Assembly (NCBI GenBank): GCA_022599775.1
Contig: JAHZLQ010000018.1
Location: 1-64,000 of the forward strand
Direction of reading: 5' to 3'
Length of the DNA stretch: 64,000 nucleotides
Origin: Gammaproteobacteria bacterium
GTDB taxonomy: Bacteria > Pseudomonadota > Gammaproteobacteria > Nevskiales > Nevskiaceae
Positions within the stretch are counted from its first letter, which is position 1. The number at the start of each line of letters is the position of its first letter. The position numbers and the translations under genes are program-made. Below, one piece after another: positions 18,201-27,221 of the stretch. Below the pieces are notes generated by a model. The model ran no database searches. It was not told the DNA's origin and saw nothing but the letters and a program-made list of their open reading frames with translations.

Positions 18201-19349
18201 ATGACGCACTTCGCAAGAAGGCTGGCCGTCGGCTTGGCACTCCTGGCCGTCTCGCCGGTCTGGGCGCAGGACAGTCAAGCCCAAGCCACTGCTTCCTCCG
18301 CCGAAAGCACGGCTGCCGCTGAAACCGGAAATTCGAGCGCCGGGTCCACCGCAGGCGTATTGACAGTGGGTGTTCGCCAGAACCCACCGTTCGTGATCCG
18401 ATCCGACAATGGTGATTTCGACGGCATCGCCATCGAGCTGTGGAACCGGATTGCCGACGATCTGGGCATGGACTTCGAATACCTTGTCGCCAGCGACGCC
18501 GGCGCTTTGCTGCAGGGCGTGGGCGAGGGGCGCTACGACCTCGGCGTCGGGGCGCTCACCGTGACCGCCGCCCGCGCAGAGGCCGTGGACTTCACGCAGC
18601 CGTTCTACCGCGGCGGCATCGGCATCGCCACGCGTGAGGAACGGGGCCTGCTGCATGCCTTGGGTGCCTTGGTGTCGCTGGATTTCCTCAAGGCGATCGC
18701 GGCGCTGATGGTTGTGCTGCTAGTGGTCGGTGTGCTGCTGTGGCTGTTCGAACGGCGCCGCAATCCGGAACAGTTCGGTGGCACCGCGGCACAGGGTATC
18801 GGCTCCGGGTTCTGGTGGTCGGCGGTGACCATGACCACGGTCGGATATGGCGACAAGGCGCCGGCCTCGTTCGGCGGGCGCGTTATCGGCCTGGTCTGGA
18901 TGTTCGCCAGCATCATCACGATCAGCGGCTTCACCGCGGCGATCGCCTCGTCGATCACGGTCGGGCGGCTGAGCACGCAGGTGACCGGCGTGAGCGATCT
19001 GCCGCGCGTTCGTGTGGCCTCTGTGACCGGCTCAACCAGCGAAGACTTCGCGCGTGGCGACGGTCTGGCGATCGCCTCGGTTGTCGATCCCGCGGAAGCC
19101 TTGCGCCGTCTGAGCGCGAACCAGGTCGACGCCGTGCTGTACGACGCGCCGATCCTGCAGTCCCGTATTTTCCGACAGAAACTGGACCGGTTGACCGTGC
19201 TCCCGGAGCTGGTGCGCGAAGAGGACTACGCGCTGGCGCTGCCGCGCGATTCACGTCTGCGCAAACCGATCAATCAGGCCCTGCTGCGGGTTACCGAGGC
19301 GCCGCAGTGGCAGGAGACGCTGGACCGGTATCTGGGCGCGCAGCGCTGA
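18201..19349 (+). CDS. GluR0-like ligand-gated potassium channel
   Basis: The 382-residue protein joins a periplasmic amino-acid-binding fold to a K+ pore, as in cyanobacterial GluR0. Order: signal peptide 1-22, ligand-binding lobe 1 (about 53-150, with LTVGVRQNPPFVI and the DLGVGALTVTAARAEAVDFT hinge), TM1 about 162-183, pore loop FWWSAVTMTTVGYGD (filter at 213-218), TM2 about 227-252, lobe 2 about 262-375 (including ASVTGSTSEDFARG). The helix end SITVGRL resembles the iGluR gate region. Lobe 1 retains the family arginine in AARAE. Start ATG 18201 gives a clean signal peptide. The gene precedes CNNM and a second K+ channel. Confidence 0.9.
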   Translation: MTHFARRLAVGLALLAVSPVWAQDSQAQATASSAESTAAAETGNSSAGSTAGVLTVGVRQNPPFVIRSDNGDFDGIAIELWNRIADDLGMDFEYLVASDAGALLQGVGEGRYDLGVGALTVTAARAEAVDFTQPFYRGGIGIATREERGLLHALGALVSLDFLKAIAALMVVLLVVGVLLWLFERRRNPEQFGGTAAQGIGSGFWWSAVTMTTVGYGDKAPASFGGRVIGLVWMFASIITISGFTAAIASSITVGRLSTQVTGVSDLPRVRVASVTGSTSEDFARGDGLAIASVVDPAEALRRLSANQVDAVLYDAPILQSRIFRQKLDRLTVLPELVREEDYALALPRDSRLRKPINQALLRVTEAPQWQETLDRYLGAQR

Positions 19350-19440
19350 AGACGCCGAGAGGGCGGGCTCAGCCCGCGTACGGGTACGTGGCACTACGTT
19401 CGGCCGCTTCGATCCTGTTCCCGTCCGAGCCGCGCCGCAC

Positions 19441-20526
19441 ATGACACTACTGCTGCTGTTTCTGCTGCTGGCGCTGGCGACCTCGTTCGCCTGTTCGCTG
19501 TGGGAGGCGGTGCTGCTGTCGATCACGCCCAGCTTCGTCTCCGAACAGCTCGCCAGCGGACGCCGCGGCGCCGGTCTGCTGGACGCACTCAAACGCGATA
19601 TCGAGCGTCCGCTGGTGGCGATCCTGTCACTCAACACGATCGCCCATACGATTGGTGCGATTGGTGTGGGCGCGCAGGCCAACAAGCTGCTTGGCAGCGG
19701 TGGCGTGCGGATATTCGGCTACAGCCTGCACTACGAGGCGCTGGTGGCAGCCGGCATGACGCTGGCGATACTGATCGTCTCCGAGATCGTGCCCAAGACG
19801 CTCGGTGCGAACCACTGGAAGCGTCTGGCGGTGCCCACGGCGCTGTGCCTGCGGCCTCTGGTGATGGTGCTGTTTCCGCTGGTCTGGTTCGGACGCATGC
19901 TGACGCACTGGCTCAGTCGCGATGGTGCGGAATCGGTGTTCAGCCGCCGTGAGTTTCTGGCGATGAGCGAACTCGGTCTGCAGGAAGGCCGGCTCGGCGA
20001 GGAGGAACATCGTGTCATTCAGAACCTGCTGCGTTTTCGCGAGCAGCGCGTGCGCGAAATCATGACGCCGCGCACCGTGGTGATCGCGGCCGATGCCGAC
20101 GAGACCGTGGCGCAATTTCTGGAGCGGCGACCGCGCCTGCAGTTCTCGCGCGTGCCGGTGTATCGCGGCAGCGTCGACAGCGTGATCGGCATGGTCATGC
20201 GCAAGGACTTGCTTGCGGCCAAGGCGGACGGGCAGGGCGACGAAGCGGTATCCAGTCTGCAGCGCGAGGTCATGATCGTGCCGGACCTGATGGTGATCCC
20301 GCGTCTGCTGCGCGAACTGGTGGATCGGCGCGAACAGCTGGCCGTGGTGGTCGACGAATATGGCGCCTCGGTCGGTGTCGTCACCTTCGAGGACGTGATC
20401 GAGGAGTTGCTGGGTCTGGAAGTGATGGACGAGTCCGACCGTGTGGGCGACATGCAGGAACTGGCGCGGCGCTCCGCGCGCCGTGCTGGCAGCCGCGCGG
20501 CGCAGGGTGAATCGCATGAATCGTAG
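19441..20526 (+). CDS. CNNM/DUF21 and CBS-domain membrane protein
   Basis: The 361-residue inner-membrane protein has a DUF21/CNNM transmembrane domain (residues 1 to about 150, with the EIVPKTLGANHW motif near 117) and a paired CBS module (about 195-325, with REIMTPRTVVI and EYGASVGVVTFEDVIEELLG). Related proteins act in Mg2+ or Co2+ efflux or regulation. The C-terminal CorC_HlyC domain of longer relatives is absent; the tail is a short arginine-rich stretch. Its last 11 bases overlap the start of the next channel gene. Confidence 0.9.
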   Translation: MTLLLLFLLLALATSFACSLWEAVLLSITPSFVSEQLASGRRGAGLLDALKRDIERPLVAILSLNTIAHTIGAIGVGAQANKLLGSGGVRIFGYSLHYEALVAAGMTLAILIVSEIVPKTLGANHWKRLAVPTALCLRPLVMVLFPLVWFGRMLTHWLSRDGAESVFSRREFLAMSELGLQEGRLGEEEHRVIQNLLRFREQRVREIMTPRTVVIAADADETVAQFLERRPRLQFSRVPVYRGSVDSVIGMVMRKDLLAAKADGQGDEAVSSLQREVMIVPDLMVIPRLLRELVDRREQLAVVVDEYGASVGVVTFEDVIEELLGLEVMDESDRVGDMQELARRSARRAGSRAAQGESHES

Positions 20527-21361
20527 CGATCCGCCAACAGGCCCAGGCGAGCCCGCGGGTACACTGCCGCCCATGCCGAATACCGGAAATACCGTGCGGG
20601 ACCGTGTGCGCTACTGGGTCGACCCCTACGTCGGCGTGCAGGCGACACCGCCTGCCTGCACGATGCTGGCGCTGGACGTGGCCATGATCGGCTTTTTCAT
20701 GCTCACCACCTTCCTGCCGCGTTCGCCCTGGCTGACCTACGCGGACTACGCGCTCGGCGGACTGCTGGCGGTGGAGTGGGGACTGCGCCTGTGGGTCGCA
20801 CGCGACCGTCTGGCGTTCTTTTCGCGGCCGCTGGTGCTGGTCGATCTGGTGGTGGTGCTGTCGCTGCTGGCGCCGAGCCTGACCGAGAACTTCGCGTTCC
20901 TGCGGGTGTTGCGCGCGATGCGTCTGCTGCGTTCGTATCATGTACTCACGGTGCTGCGCACGCAGTCGCGCTTCTTCCGACGGCACGAACTGGTGATCTT
21001 CAGCGCGGCGCACCTGCTGGTGTTCGTGTTCGTGGTATCGGCCGCGGTGTACGCCTTGCAGGCGCGCGTCAACGATCGCATCAACAACTACATCGACGCC
21101 TTGTACTTCACCGTGACCACGCTGACGACGACGGGCTTCGGCGATATCGTCATGGTCGGCTCGGCAGGACGGCTGCTGTCGGTGGTCATCATGATCGTCG
21201 GCGTATCGTTGTTCCTGCGACTGATTCAGGCGATCTTCCGGCCGCCGCATGTGAGCCACGAATGCCCGGACTGCGGGCTGACCCGTCATGACATGGATGC
21301 CGTGCACTGCAAGCACTGCGGCTTGCTGCTGCACATCCGCACTCAGGGCGCCGACGAGTAG
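20516..21361 (+). CDS. Six-helix voltage-gated-type potassium channel with zinc ribbon
   Basis: A 281-residue K+ channel. Hydrophobic helices S1-S3 span about 48-120, an S4-like helix with regularly spaced arginines (FLRVLRAMRLLRSYHVLTVLR, split here as FLRVLRAMRLLRS near 128-140) follows, then S5 near 160-180, the pore loop with filter TTGFGD at 205-210, and S6 near 218-240. The C terminus has CxxC...CxxC (Cys250, 253, 265, 268), a zinc-ribbon-like knuckle. ATG 20516 overlaps the CNNM gene by 11 bases, so the two are probably co-translated. Confidence 0.88.
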   Translation: MNRSDPPTGPGEPAGTLPPMPNTGNTVRDRVRYWVDPYVGVQATPPACTMLALDVAMIGFFMLTTFLPRSPWLTYADYALGGLLAVEWGLRLWVARDRLAFFSRPLVLVDLVVVLSLLAPSLTENFAFLRVLRAMRLLRSYHVLTVLRTQSRFFRRHELVIFSAAHLLVFVFVVSAAVYALQARVNDRINNYIDALYFTVTTLTTTGFGDIVMVGSAGRLLSVVIMIVGVSLFLRLIQAIFRPPHVSHECPDCGLTRHDMDAVHCKHCGLLLHIRTQGADE

Positions 21362-21529
21362 CCGGTCCGGAGTCGCTGGTGCGTCCCGGCTGCGATACAG
21401 TCCTGCCGGGGTGACGCATGGCAATGTTGCATTCGACGCTTGGCGGGGGCGTTGCTTGCCGACTGCGGCGAGCCTGACGTCGCAACGATGGGTTGCGCAT
21501 CACAAGCGCAGAGTTCCTGGAGAGCGTTG

Positions 21530-23332
21530 ATGGTAGCGGGGGTTCAGAGTCGTACGGTCGACTGGGCACGGATATGCGAGCGATGGTTGCTGCTGGCTGC
21601 CTCTGCCTATGTCATTGCCACGATCGTCATGCAGGTCGTGGCCGACGTTCCGGTTCGGCGGCAGGGTTCGCCCATCGAGCTGTCCAGCGACTTGATCGCG
21701 TCGCTCGGCTTGGCCTTCGCCGCGTTCCAGGCCCTGCGTCAATGGACCCATCCGATGTCGCGCAACGCCTGGCTTGTGGGCTGCGCCGGCATGTTGATGG
21801 TCTGGGGTGTCGAGACAGCGGCGGACGGACGGTACCCTGTCGACTTCCGCGTGCTCATCGCCGTTTGGATGATCGCCTCCGCGCTCGTATTCACGGCAGT
21901 GCAGCAATACGCGACCACCCCGATGCTGGTAAAGATCATGTGGGGGGGCGCAGCGGCTCAGTCGGTGGCGCATGTAAGCTGGGTCGTCCAGGGCGGAACG
22001 GCCGTGTCACATCATGTGTTCGAGATGCTGATCGACACTGGCGAGCTCATGGCGCTGCTCAGCTATATCATGGGATTCGTACTCGCACGCCTGTCCGGTC
22101 TGGATGCCCATGCCCGTCGAAACGGTCGTCTTGCGGACTGGGCGGCGATCGGCGGCGATGGATCGGCCTCGCGATCCTCTCGCCCGCGAATCTGTTTTTC
22201 CTTTATCGCCCAGGCGCATCAGGTGCTCCATTCGCTGCCGATCGCCGTTGCCCTGGCCAGCCGGTACCCGGAGGTCGATGTCCATGTGACGGGCTCCGGG
22301 CGGAATCTGAAGTTCATTCGCAGCTTGCTTGAGCGCAATGCGGTTTCGGCTGCGATCCGTCTCGACCGCCTGCATCGGCCCTGGCTGGTGAGCCTGCTGT
22401 GTTACGGCGGTGCCGTGCGCGGCAAGAAGGCCACGCTGAAGGCCAATCGTCTTTATCTGTCCGGATTCGATGCGATCGTCGTACCCGAAAGGACATCCAC
22501 TTACCTCAAACGCCTGATTCCGCGTCTCCGGCTGGTGGGTACCGAACACGGAGCCGGTGATCGCGAGGTGACATTCTCTGCGCAGACGGCACTCTTCGAT
22601 TTTCTGTTGTTACCGGGGAAAAAGCAGGCCGATCGTTTGGTGGAGCTGGGTTATGCGAGGCAGGGGCGTTACGTGACCGGCGTCTACGCGAAGCTGGACT
22701 GGACCGCGCACGCCCACCAAGGCGGCGCCCGCCTGTTCGACAACGATCGCCGGACCATCCTCTACAACCCGCATTTCGATCCCGAATTCTCGTCATGGCC
22801 GCTGATCGGGTGGCAGATCCTCGAATACTTCGCCGCAAGCACGAAGTACAACCTGGTCTTCGCGCCCCACGTGCGCTTGTTCGATGCGCCATCACCCGCC
22901 AAATACCGCCGTTTCGCGAATTTTCAGAAGCTGCCCCACATGCTGATCGATCTCGGCAGCGAACGATGCGTCGACATGAGCTACACCCGGCAGGCGGATG
23001 TCTACCTGGGCGATGTCAGCAGCCAGGTCGTGGAGTTCATTGCCAGACCCCGGGCCTGCGTGTTTCTGAACCCGAGGAACATCGACTGGCGGCATGATCC
23101 GCACTACCGGTTCTGGAGTCTTGGGCCGGTGATCGAACGGGTGGACCAGCTCGAAGCGGCGCTGGACGATGCCAGCCTGGGGTCGCTGTCCACGTTCGAA
23201 CGACGCCAGCGCGACTACTTCCGCTACACCGTGGGTGAGGTGGTTCCGGGCCGTAGTGCCGATCGTGGCGCCGAAGCGATTGTCCACTTCCTCAAGACCG
23301 TCGCGTTGGAGCCCGAGATAGGCCGGCGTTGA
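21530..23332 (+). CDS. Membrane-anchored glycerophosphotransferase-like protein
   Basis: A 600-residue protein in two parts. Residues 1 to about 200 hold roughly six hydrophobic helices. Residues about 215-590 resemble CDP-glycerol:glycerophosphotransferases (TagB/TagF type), with FSFIAQAHQVLHSLP at the fold start, EHGAGDR, the YNPHFDPEFSSWP block, FAPHVRLF and a DVYLGDVSSQVVEF nucleotide-site motif. The second half is clearly paralogous to the 380-residue protein encoded at 30915-32057, which lacks the membrane part. ATG 21530 follows GGAGAG. The acceptor is unknown, perhaps a surface glycan or lipid. The fusion is not one I recognise. Confidence 0.75.
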   Translation: MVAGVQSRTVDWARICERWLLLAASAYVIATIVMQVVADVPVRRQGSPIELSSDLIASLGLAFAAFQALRQWTHPMSRNAWLVGCAGMLMVWGVETAADGRYPVDFRVLIAVWMIASALVFTAVQQYATTPMLVKIMWGGAAAQSVAHVSWVVQGGTAVSHHVFEMLIDTGELMALLSYIMGFVLARLSGLDAHARRNGRLADWAAIGGDGSASRSSRPRICFSFIAQAHQVLHSLPIAVALASRYPEVDVHVTGSGRNLKFIRSLLERNAVSAAIRLDRLHRPWLVSLLCYGGAVRGKKATLKANRLYLSGFDAIVVPERTSTYLKRLIPRLRLVGTEHGAGDREVTFSAQTALFDFLLLPGKKQADRLVELGYARQGRYVTGVYAKLDWTAHAHQGGARLFDNDRRTILYNPHFDPEFSSWPLIGWQILEYFAASTKYNLVFAPHVRLFDAPSPAKYRRFANFQKLPHMLIDLGSERCVDMSYTRQADVYLGDVSSQVVEFIARPRACVFLNPRNIDWRHDPHYRFWSLGPVIERVDQLEAALDDASLGSLSTFERRQRDYFRYTVGEVVPGRSADRGAEAIVHFLKTVALEPEIGRR

Positions 23333-23456
23333 AGTCTTCGGGCCCCAAGGCAGTGGGTCAAAATGCCAGGACGACCCCGAGCCTCACCTCAGCTGCGATA
23401 CAGTCGGTGCCTGCCAGGATCGGGCCCCTGGTCACAAACTTGCCTGCCAATCCCGA

Positions 23457-24632
23457 ATGGATGATCGTATCGAGCAATTGACGCAGACGCTGGACGCTGC
23501 GGCACACCCCGCCATCGCCACGATCCTCACGGCCTTCGGCATCGCCGTCGCCGCGGCGCTGTTCGGGCAGCTGCTGTATTTCATCGGGCGCCGTGTTCTG
23601 CGTGAGACCAGCCTGACCCACGCGATGATGATGCGTGCCGCCAAGCCGATGAGCCTGGTCTGGCCGCTGGTGGCGCTGCTGGTGTTCTGGGATGCGGCGC
23701 CCGGCGAATTCGCCTGGTTGGGGCTGATCAAACACATCACCACACTGTTGCTGATCCTGTTCGTGACCCTGTCCGGCGCCGGCTTCGCGCGCGGGATCGG
23801 TGACCGCGTGCTGCAGGCCACCGAGCCGGACATCAAGCGCGGCGAACTGAGTGCCCGTCGCATCTATACCCAGGCGCAGCTGTTGACGCGCATGGTGATC
23901 TTCGGGGTCTGCGTGATCGGCGTCGCGACAGCCCTGATGACCTTCCCCGGCGTGCGCCAGCTCGGCGCCAGCCTGCTGGCCTCGGCCGGCGTTGCCGGCA
24001 TCGTCATCGGCTTCGCCGCGCGGCCGGTGCTGTCGAACCTGCTGGCCGGCATACAGATCGCGCTGACCCAGCCGATCCGCCTGGAGGACGTGGTCATCGT
24101 CGAAGGCGAATGGGGCTGGATCGAGGAGATCAAGGCCACCTACGTGGTCGTGCGCATCTGGGACGAACGCCGCCTGGTGCTGCCGCTGCAATGGTTCATC
24201 GACCACCCGTTCCAGAACTGGACGCGCTACAGCTCGCGCCTGATCGGTTCGGTGTACTGGTGGGTCGATTACCGCATGCCGCTGCAGCCGATTCGCGACG
24301 AAATCAAGCGCGCCTGTGAGGGCGCACCCGAATGGGACGGGCGTCTTGCGATGTTGCAGGTCACCGACAGCACCGAGCGCGGAATACAGCTGCGCGCCCT
24401 GGTCACGGCGCCGGACGCGCCGCGCGCCTGGGATCTGCGCTGCCGCGTACGCGAAGCCGTGATCGACATGATCCAGCGCGACTATCCGGACTATCTGCCG
24501 CGCCTGAGAACCGAACTGCATTCATCGTCCTCGGCGACGGAGCCGCCGTATCCGGAGGGCGACGGGCCGCAGCGGCTCAGTCCTGAACTGCACACACCGC
24601 CGCCGCCGGACCGACCGCCGCCGGAGGCCTGA
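23457..24632 (+). CDS. MscS family mechanosensitive channel
   Basis: A 391-residue small-conductance mechanosensitive channel. Four to five hydrophobic helices occupy residues 15-180; the pore-lining helix is LGASLLASAGVAGIVIGFAA, followed by the beta domain (PIRLEDVVIVEGEWGWIEEI and DERRLVLPLQWFIDHPFQNW). It protects against hypo-osmotic shock by opening under membrane tension. The last 40 residues are proline-rich and probably disordered. ATG 23457 is the start. Confidence 0.93.
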   Translation: MDDRIEQLTQTLDAAAHPAIATILTAFGIAVAAALFGQLLYFIGRRVLRETSLTHAMMMRAAKPMSLVWPLVALLVFWDAAPGEFAWLGLIKHITTLLLILFVTLSGAGFARGIGDRVLQATEPDIKRGELSARRIYTQAQLLTRMVIFGVCVIGVATALMTFPGVRQLGASLLASAGVAGIVIGFAARPVLSNLLAGIQIALTQPIRLEDVVIVEGEWGWIEEIKATYVVVRIWDERRLVLPLQWFIDHPFQNWTRYSSRLIGSVYWWVDYRMPLQPIRDEIKRACEGAPEWDGRLAMLQVTDSTERGIQLRALVTAPDAPRAWDLRCRVREAVIDMIQRDYPDYLPRLRTELHSSSSATEPPYPEGDGPQRLSPELHTPPPPDRPPPEA

Positions 24633-24704
24633 GCGAAGCGGCAATCTGCATTGTTCGGGCACGGTGAATTAGATTTTCCGATCCCTGCACCTTGTGAGCC
24701 CGTC

Positions 24705-25181
24705 ATGTCCGAATCCGTCCCGAGCACGCTTGCCCTGTTTCGTCGTTTCGCGGCGGTGCCGATGGGGCGCCAGTTGTTCACGCGTGCGATCTGCCTGAAG
24801 GCGCCCTATTTTTCGAGCATTCATCCCCTGGTGAAGGAGATGCGTGCGCAATACGCCGAAGTGCATATCCGCAAACGTCGCTCCGTCACCAATCATCTGG
24901 GCACCGTGCACGCCATTGCGATGTGCAACATGGCCGAACTGGCCGCCGGCATGCTGATGGAAGCCACCGTGCCGGCTAGCCATCGCTGGATTCCCAAGGG
25001 TATGAGTGTGGAATATCTGCAAAAGGCCGGAACCGACCTCAAGGCCGTGGCCACGCCCGAAGCCGGCAGCGTGTTCGGCGTGGCGGCGGACTACCCGGTC
25101 CGGGTCGAGGTCAGCGATACGGCCGGCCAGACCGTGTTCCGCGCCTCGATTAACATGTGGGTGTCCCCGAAGAAGAAGTGA
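24705..25181 (+). CDS. Hotdog-fold DUF4442 domain protein
   Basis: A 158-residue single hotdog domain of the DUF4442/thioesterase-like group. The central helix region NHLGTVHAIAMCNMAELAAG is the typical signature, where the HAIAMCNMAE helix packs against the sheet and the acidic residue may be catalytic. Such proteins are predicted acyl-CoA or acyl-ACP thioesterases. ATG 24705 is preferred over an upstream extension. The gene is ten bases from the MOSC gene, so the two are probably in one operon. Confidence 0.82.
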   Translation: MSESVPSTLALFRRFAAVPMGRQLFTRAICLKAPYFSSIHPLVKEMRAQYAEVHIRKRRSVTNHLGTVHAIAMCNMAELAAGMLMEATVPASHRWIPKGMSVEYLQKAGTDLKAVATPEAGSVFGVAADYPVRVEVSDTAGQTVFRASINMWVSPKKK

Positions 25182-25191
25182 GTCGCGCACC

Positions 25192-25995
25192 ATGGCGACG
25201 CTCAGCGGCACCTACCTCTACCCCGTCAAATCCTGCGCCGCCGTGTCCGTGCAGCAGGCCGGTGTCGAAGCTCGGGGACTGGAGGGTGACCGGCGCTGGA
25301 TGATCGTCGATGCCGATGGCCGTTTCATCACCGGTCGCGAGCAACCGCGATTGACGCTGGTTCGCGCGCGCATCGTCGAATCTGGCCTGATGCTGTCGGC
25401 GCCGGATTTGCCGGAGATCCTGGTGCGGCAGCCCGAGTCCGACCAGACGCGCGCGCCCGTCATCGTCTGGAACAGTGAAGTCCAGGCCTTGCCGGCGGCG
25501 CCGCAAGCCAATGAATGGATCAGCCACTTCCTGGGCATGCCAGCCACGCTGGTGTACCAGGATGCTGCCGCGCGGCGGCCGATCGGGTCGTCGCGCGTGC
25601 GGCCCGAGGATGAAGTCAGCTTTGCCGACGCCTATCCGATGCTGCTTATTTCCGAAGCCTCGCTGAGCGGCCTCAATCAGCGCGTAGGCCGTGCGTTGTC
25701 GATGCTGCGCTTTCGACCGAACCTGGTCGTCAGCGGCACGCTGGCCCATGCCGAGGATGACTGGACGCATATTCGTATCGGCAAGGTCGAGTTCGAAGTA
25801 CTCAAGCCCTGCGCCCGCTGCAAGTTCACGACGATCGATCCCGACACCGCCGAGCGCGATCCGCGCGGGGAACCACTGCGCACCCTGGCGAGCTATCGCC
25901 GCGTCGGCAGCGAGGTGATGTTCGGCCAGAATCTGTTGGCGCGGAGCACCGGTGTGCTGCGGGTCGGTGACCCGGTGGAGCCGATCGCGCGCTGA
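25192..25995 (+). CDS. MOSC domain protein (YcbX-like)
   Basis: A 267-residue protein with an N-terminal MOSC beta-barrel (residues 1 to about 115, TYLYPVKSC and GLEGDRRWMIVDADG) and a C-terminal MOSC domain (about 120-262, with the conserved cysteine in CARCKFTTID). Family members handle molybdenum-cofactor sulfur transfer and, in YcbX or mARC proteins, reduce N-hydroxylated compounds. ATG 25192 gives the standard start. It is followed about 100 bases later by the lipid operon. Confidence 0.9.
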   Translation: MATLSGTYLYPVKSCAAVSVQQAGVEARGLEGDRRWMIVDADGRFITGREQPRLTLVRARIVESGLMLSAPDLPEILVRQPESDQTRAPVIVWNSEVQALPAAPQANEWISHFLGMPATLVYQDAAARRPIGSSRVRPEDEVSFADAYPMLLISEASLSGLNQRVGRALSMLRFRPNLVVSGTLAHAEDDWTHIRIGKVEFEVLKPCARCKFTTIDPDTAERDPRGEPLRTLASYRRVGSEVMFGQNLLARSTGVLRVGDPVEPIAR

Positions 25996-26096
25996 GATCA
26001 AGACTCGTAGAGGCGGTGCGCGCCGCCGCATGCTTGCCGACCCTTGCGCGCGGTCCTATCCTTCCGTTGTTGGCATTCCCGTTTTGTCGAGTAGCC

Positions 26097-27221
26097 GTGA
26101 CTGCAACCGCAACCGTGCCCCGATCGGCGCCAGACGCCGCGAGCAACGATCCCATCGTCGAGGATTTCGCCTGGATACCGCAGGCGCATGCGATCGTGGC
26201 CGATCTGTTCGGGCGTTCGCCGGCGATCTACTGGACCGATCTGTTGCTGAGCGCGGGCGGCGCCTGGGCGCTCACAATGGTGTACTTCCTGGCCGCGCCG
26301 TGGAGTCTGTTGCAGATCGCCGCCTTTCTCGGCGCGAGCATCCTGTTCTTCCGCGCCGGCACCTTCATTCACGAGCTCGTGCATTTCCCGCGCGGCCAGA
26401 TGCCCGGCTTCGGTCGCGTCTGGAATCTGCTGCTGGGCATTCCGCTGTTGATGCCTTGGGTGATGTACCGCAACCATGTCGAGCATCACAGTCCCAAGCG
26501 CTTCGGCACGCCGATGGATGGAGAGTATCTGCCGCTGGCCGCTTCGCCGATTCGGGAGACGGTCAAGTATCTGGTACAGGCGCCGTTGCTGCCGCTATTC
26601 ATGATCGTCCGCTTTGGTGTCCTGGGACCGCTGTCGCATCTGAATCGCCGGTTTCGCGAATGGGTGCTGACGGCGGCTTCGGCGGCGGTTTCCAATCCCT
26701 ACTACCGCAAGCGTTTCCCTAAGCGGGACGAACGGCATCTGCTGATCGTGGAAGCCTTGTGCTTCCTCTATCTCACCGTGATCTGTGCGCTGGTGTTCAC
26801 GCACCGGATCAGCCTGGGGCAGCTGCTCATGGGCTATGCCCTGCTGGCCTGGACGCTGAGCCTCAACTGGGTGCGCAATCTGGCCGCGCACCGCTATGCC
26901 AATCGCGGTGAGGTTCTGAGCCGTTCGCAGCAGATTGCGGATTCGATCAACATCACCGGACAGACTTGGCTCACCATGCTGCTGTTTCCAGTGGGTCTGC
27001 GGTATCACGCGCTGCATCATCTGTTTCCGTCGATGCCGTATCACAATCTCGGCACTGCGCACCGGCGACTGATGCAGGCGCTGCCGCCGGGCACGCCGTA
27101 TCACGCCGCCAACTGCCCCAACTTTTTCGTCGCCGCGCAGCAATTGCTGCGTTCGGCGCTACAGACGCCACCCACCGCATCGGCGATGCCGGTCTGGCGT
27201 CCGGAGTCCCATCACTCTTGA
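26097..27221 (+). CDS. Membrane fatty acid desaturase
   Basis: The 374-residue di-iron integral-membrane desaturase or hydroxylase has the three histidine boxes: HELVH (HxxxH), HVEHH (HxxHH) and HALHHLFP (HxxHH), separated by two pairs of hydrophobic helices. GTG 26097 is the preferred start; a longer reading from 26016 adds only a poorly conserved hydrophobic leader. Its stop overlaps the lipid kinase start (TTGA at 27218-27221). In this setting it may act on the acyl or long-chain-base part of a membrane lipid; that is inference. Confidence 0.88.
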   Translation: MTATATVPRSAPDAASNDPIVEDFAWIPQAHAIVADLFGRSPAIYWTDLLLSAGGAWALTMVYFLAAPWSLLQIAAFLGASILFFRAGTFIHELVHFPRGQMPGFGRVWNLLLGIPLLMPWVMYRNHVEHHSPKRFGTPMDGEYLPLAASPIRETVKYLVQAPLLPLFMIVRFGVLGPLSHLNRRFREWVLTAASAAVSNPYYRKRFPKRDERHLLIVEALCFLYLTVICALVFTHRISLGQLLMGYALLAWTLSLNWVRNLAAHRYANRGEVLSRSQQIADSINITGQTWLTMLLFPVGLRYHALHHLFPSMPYHNLGTAHRRLMQALPPGTPYHAANCPNFFVAAQQLLRSALQTPPTASAMPVWRPESHHS

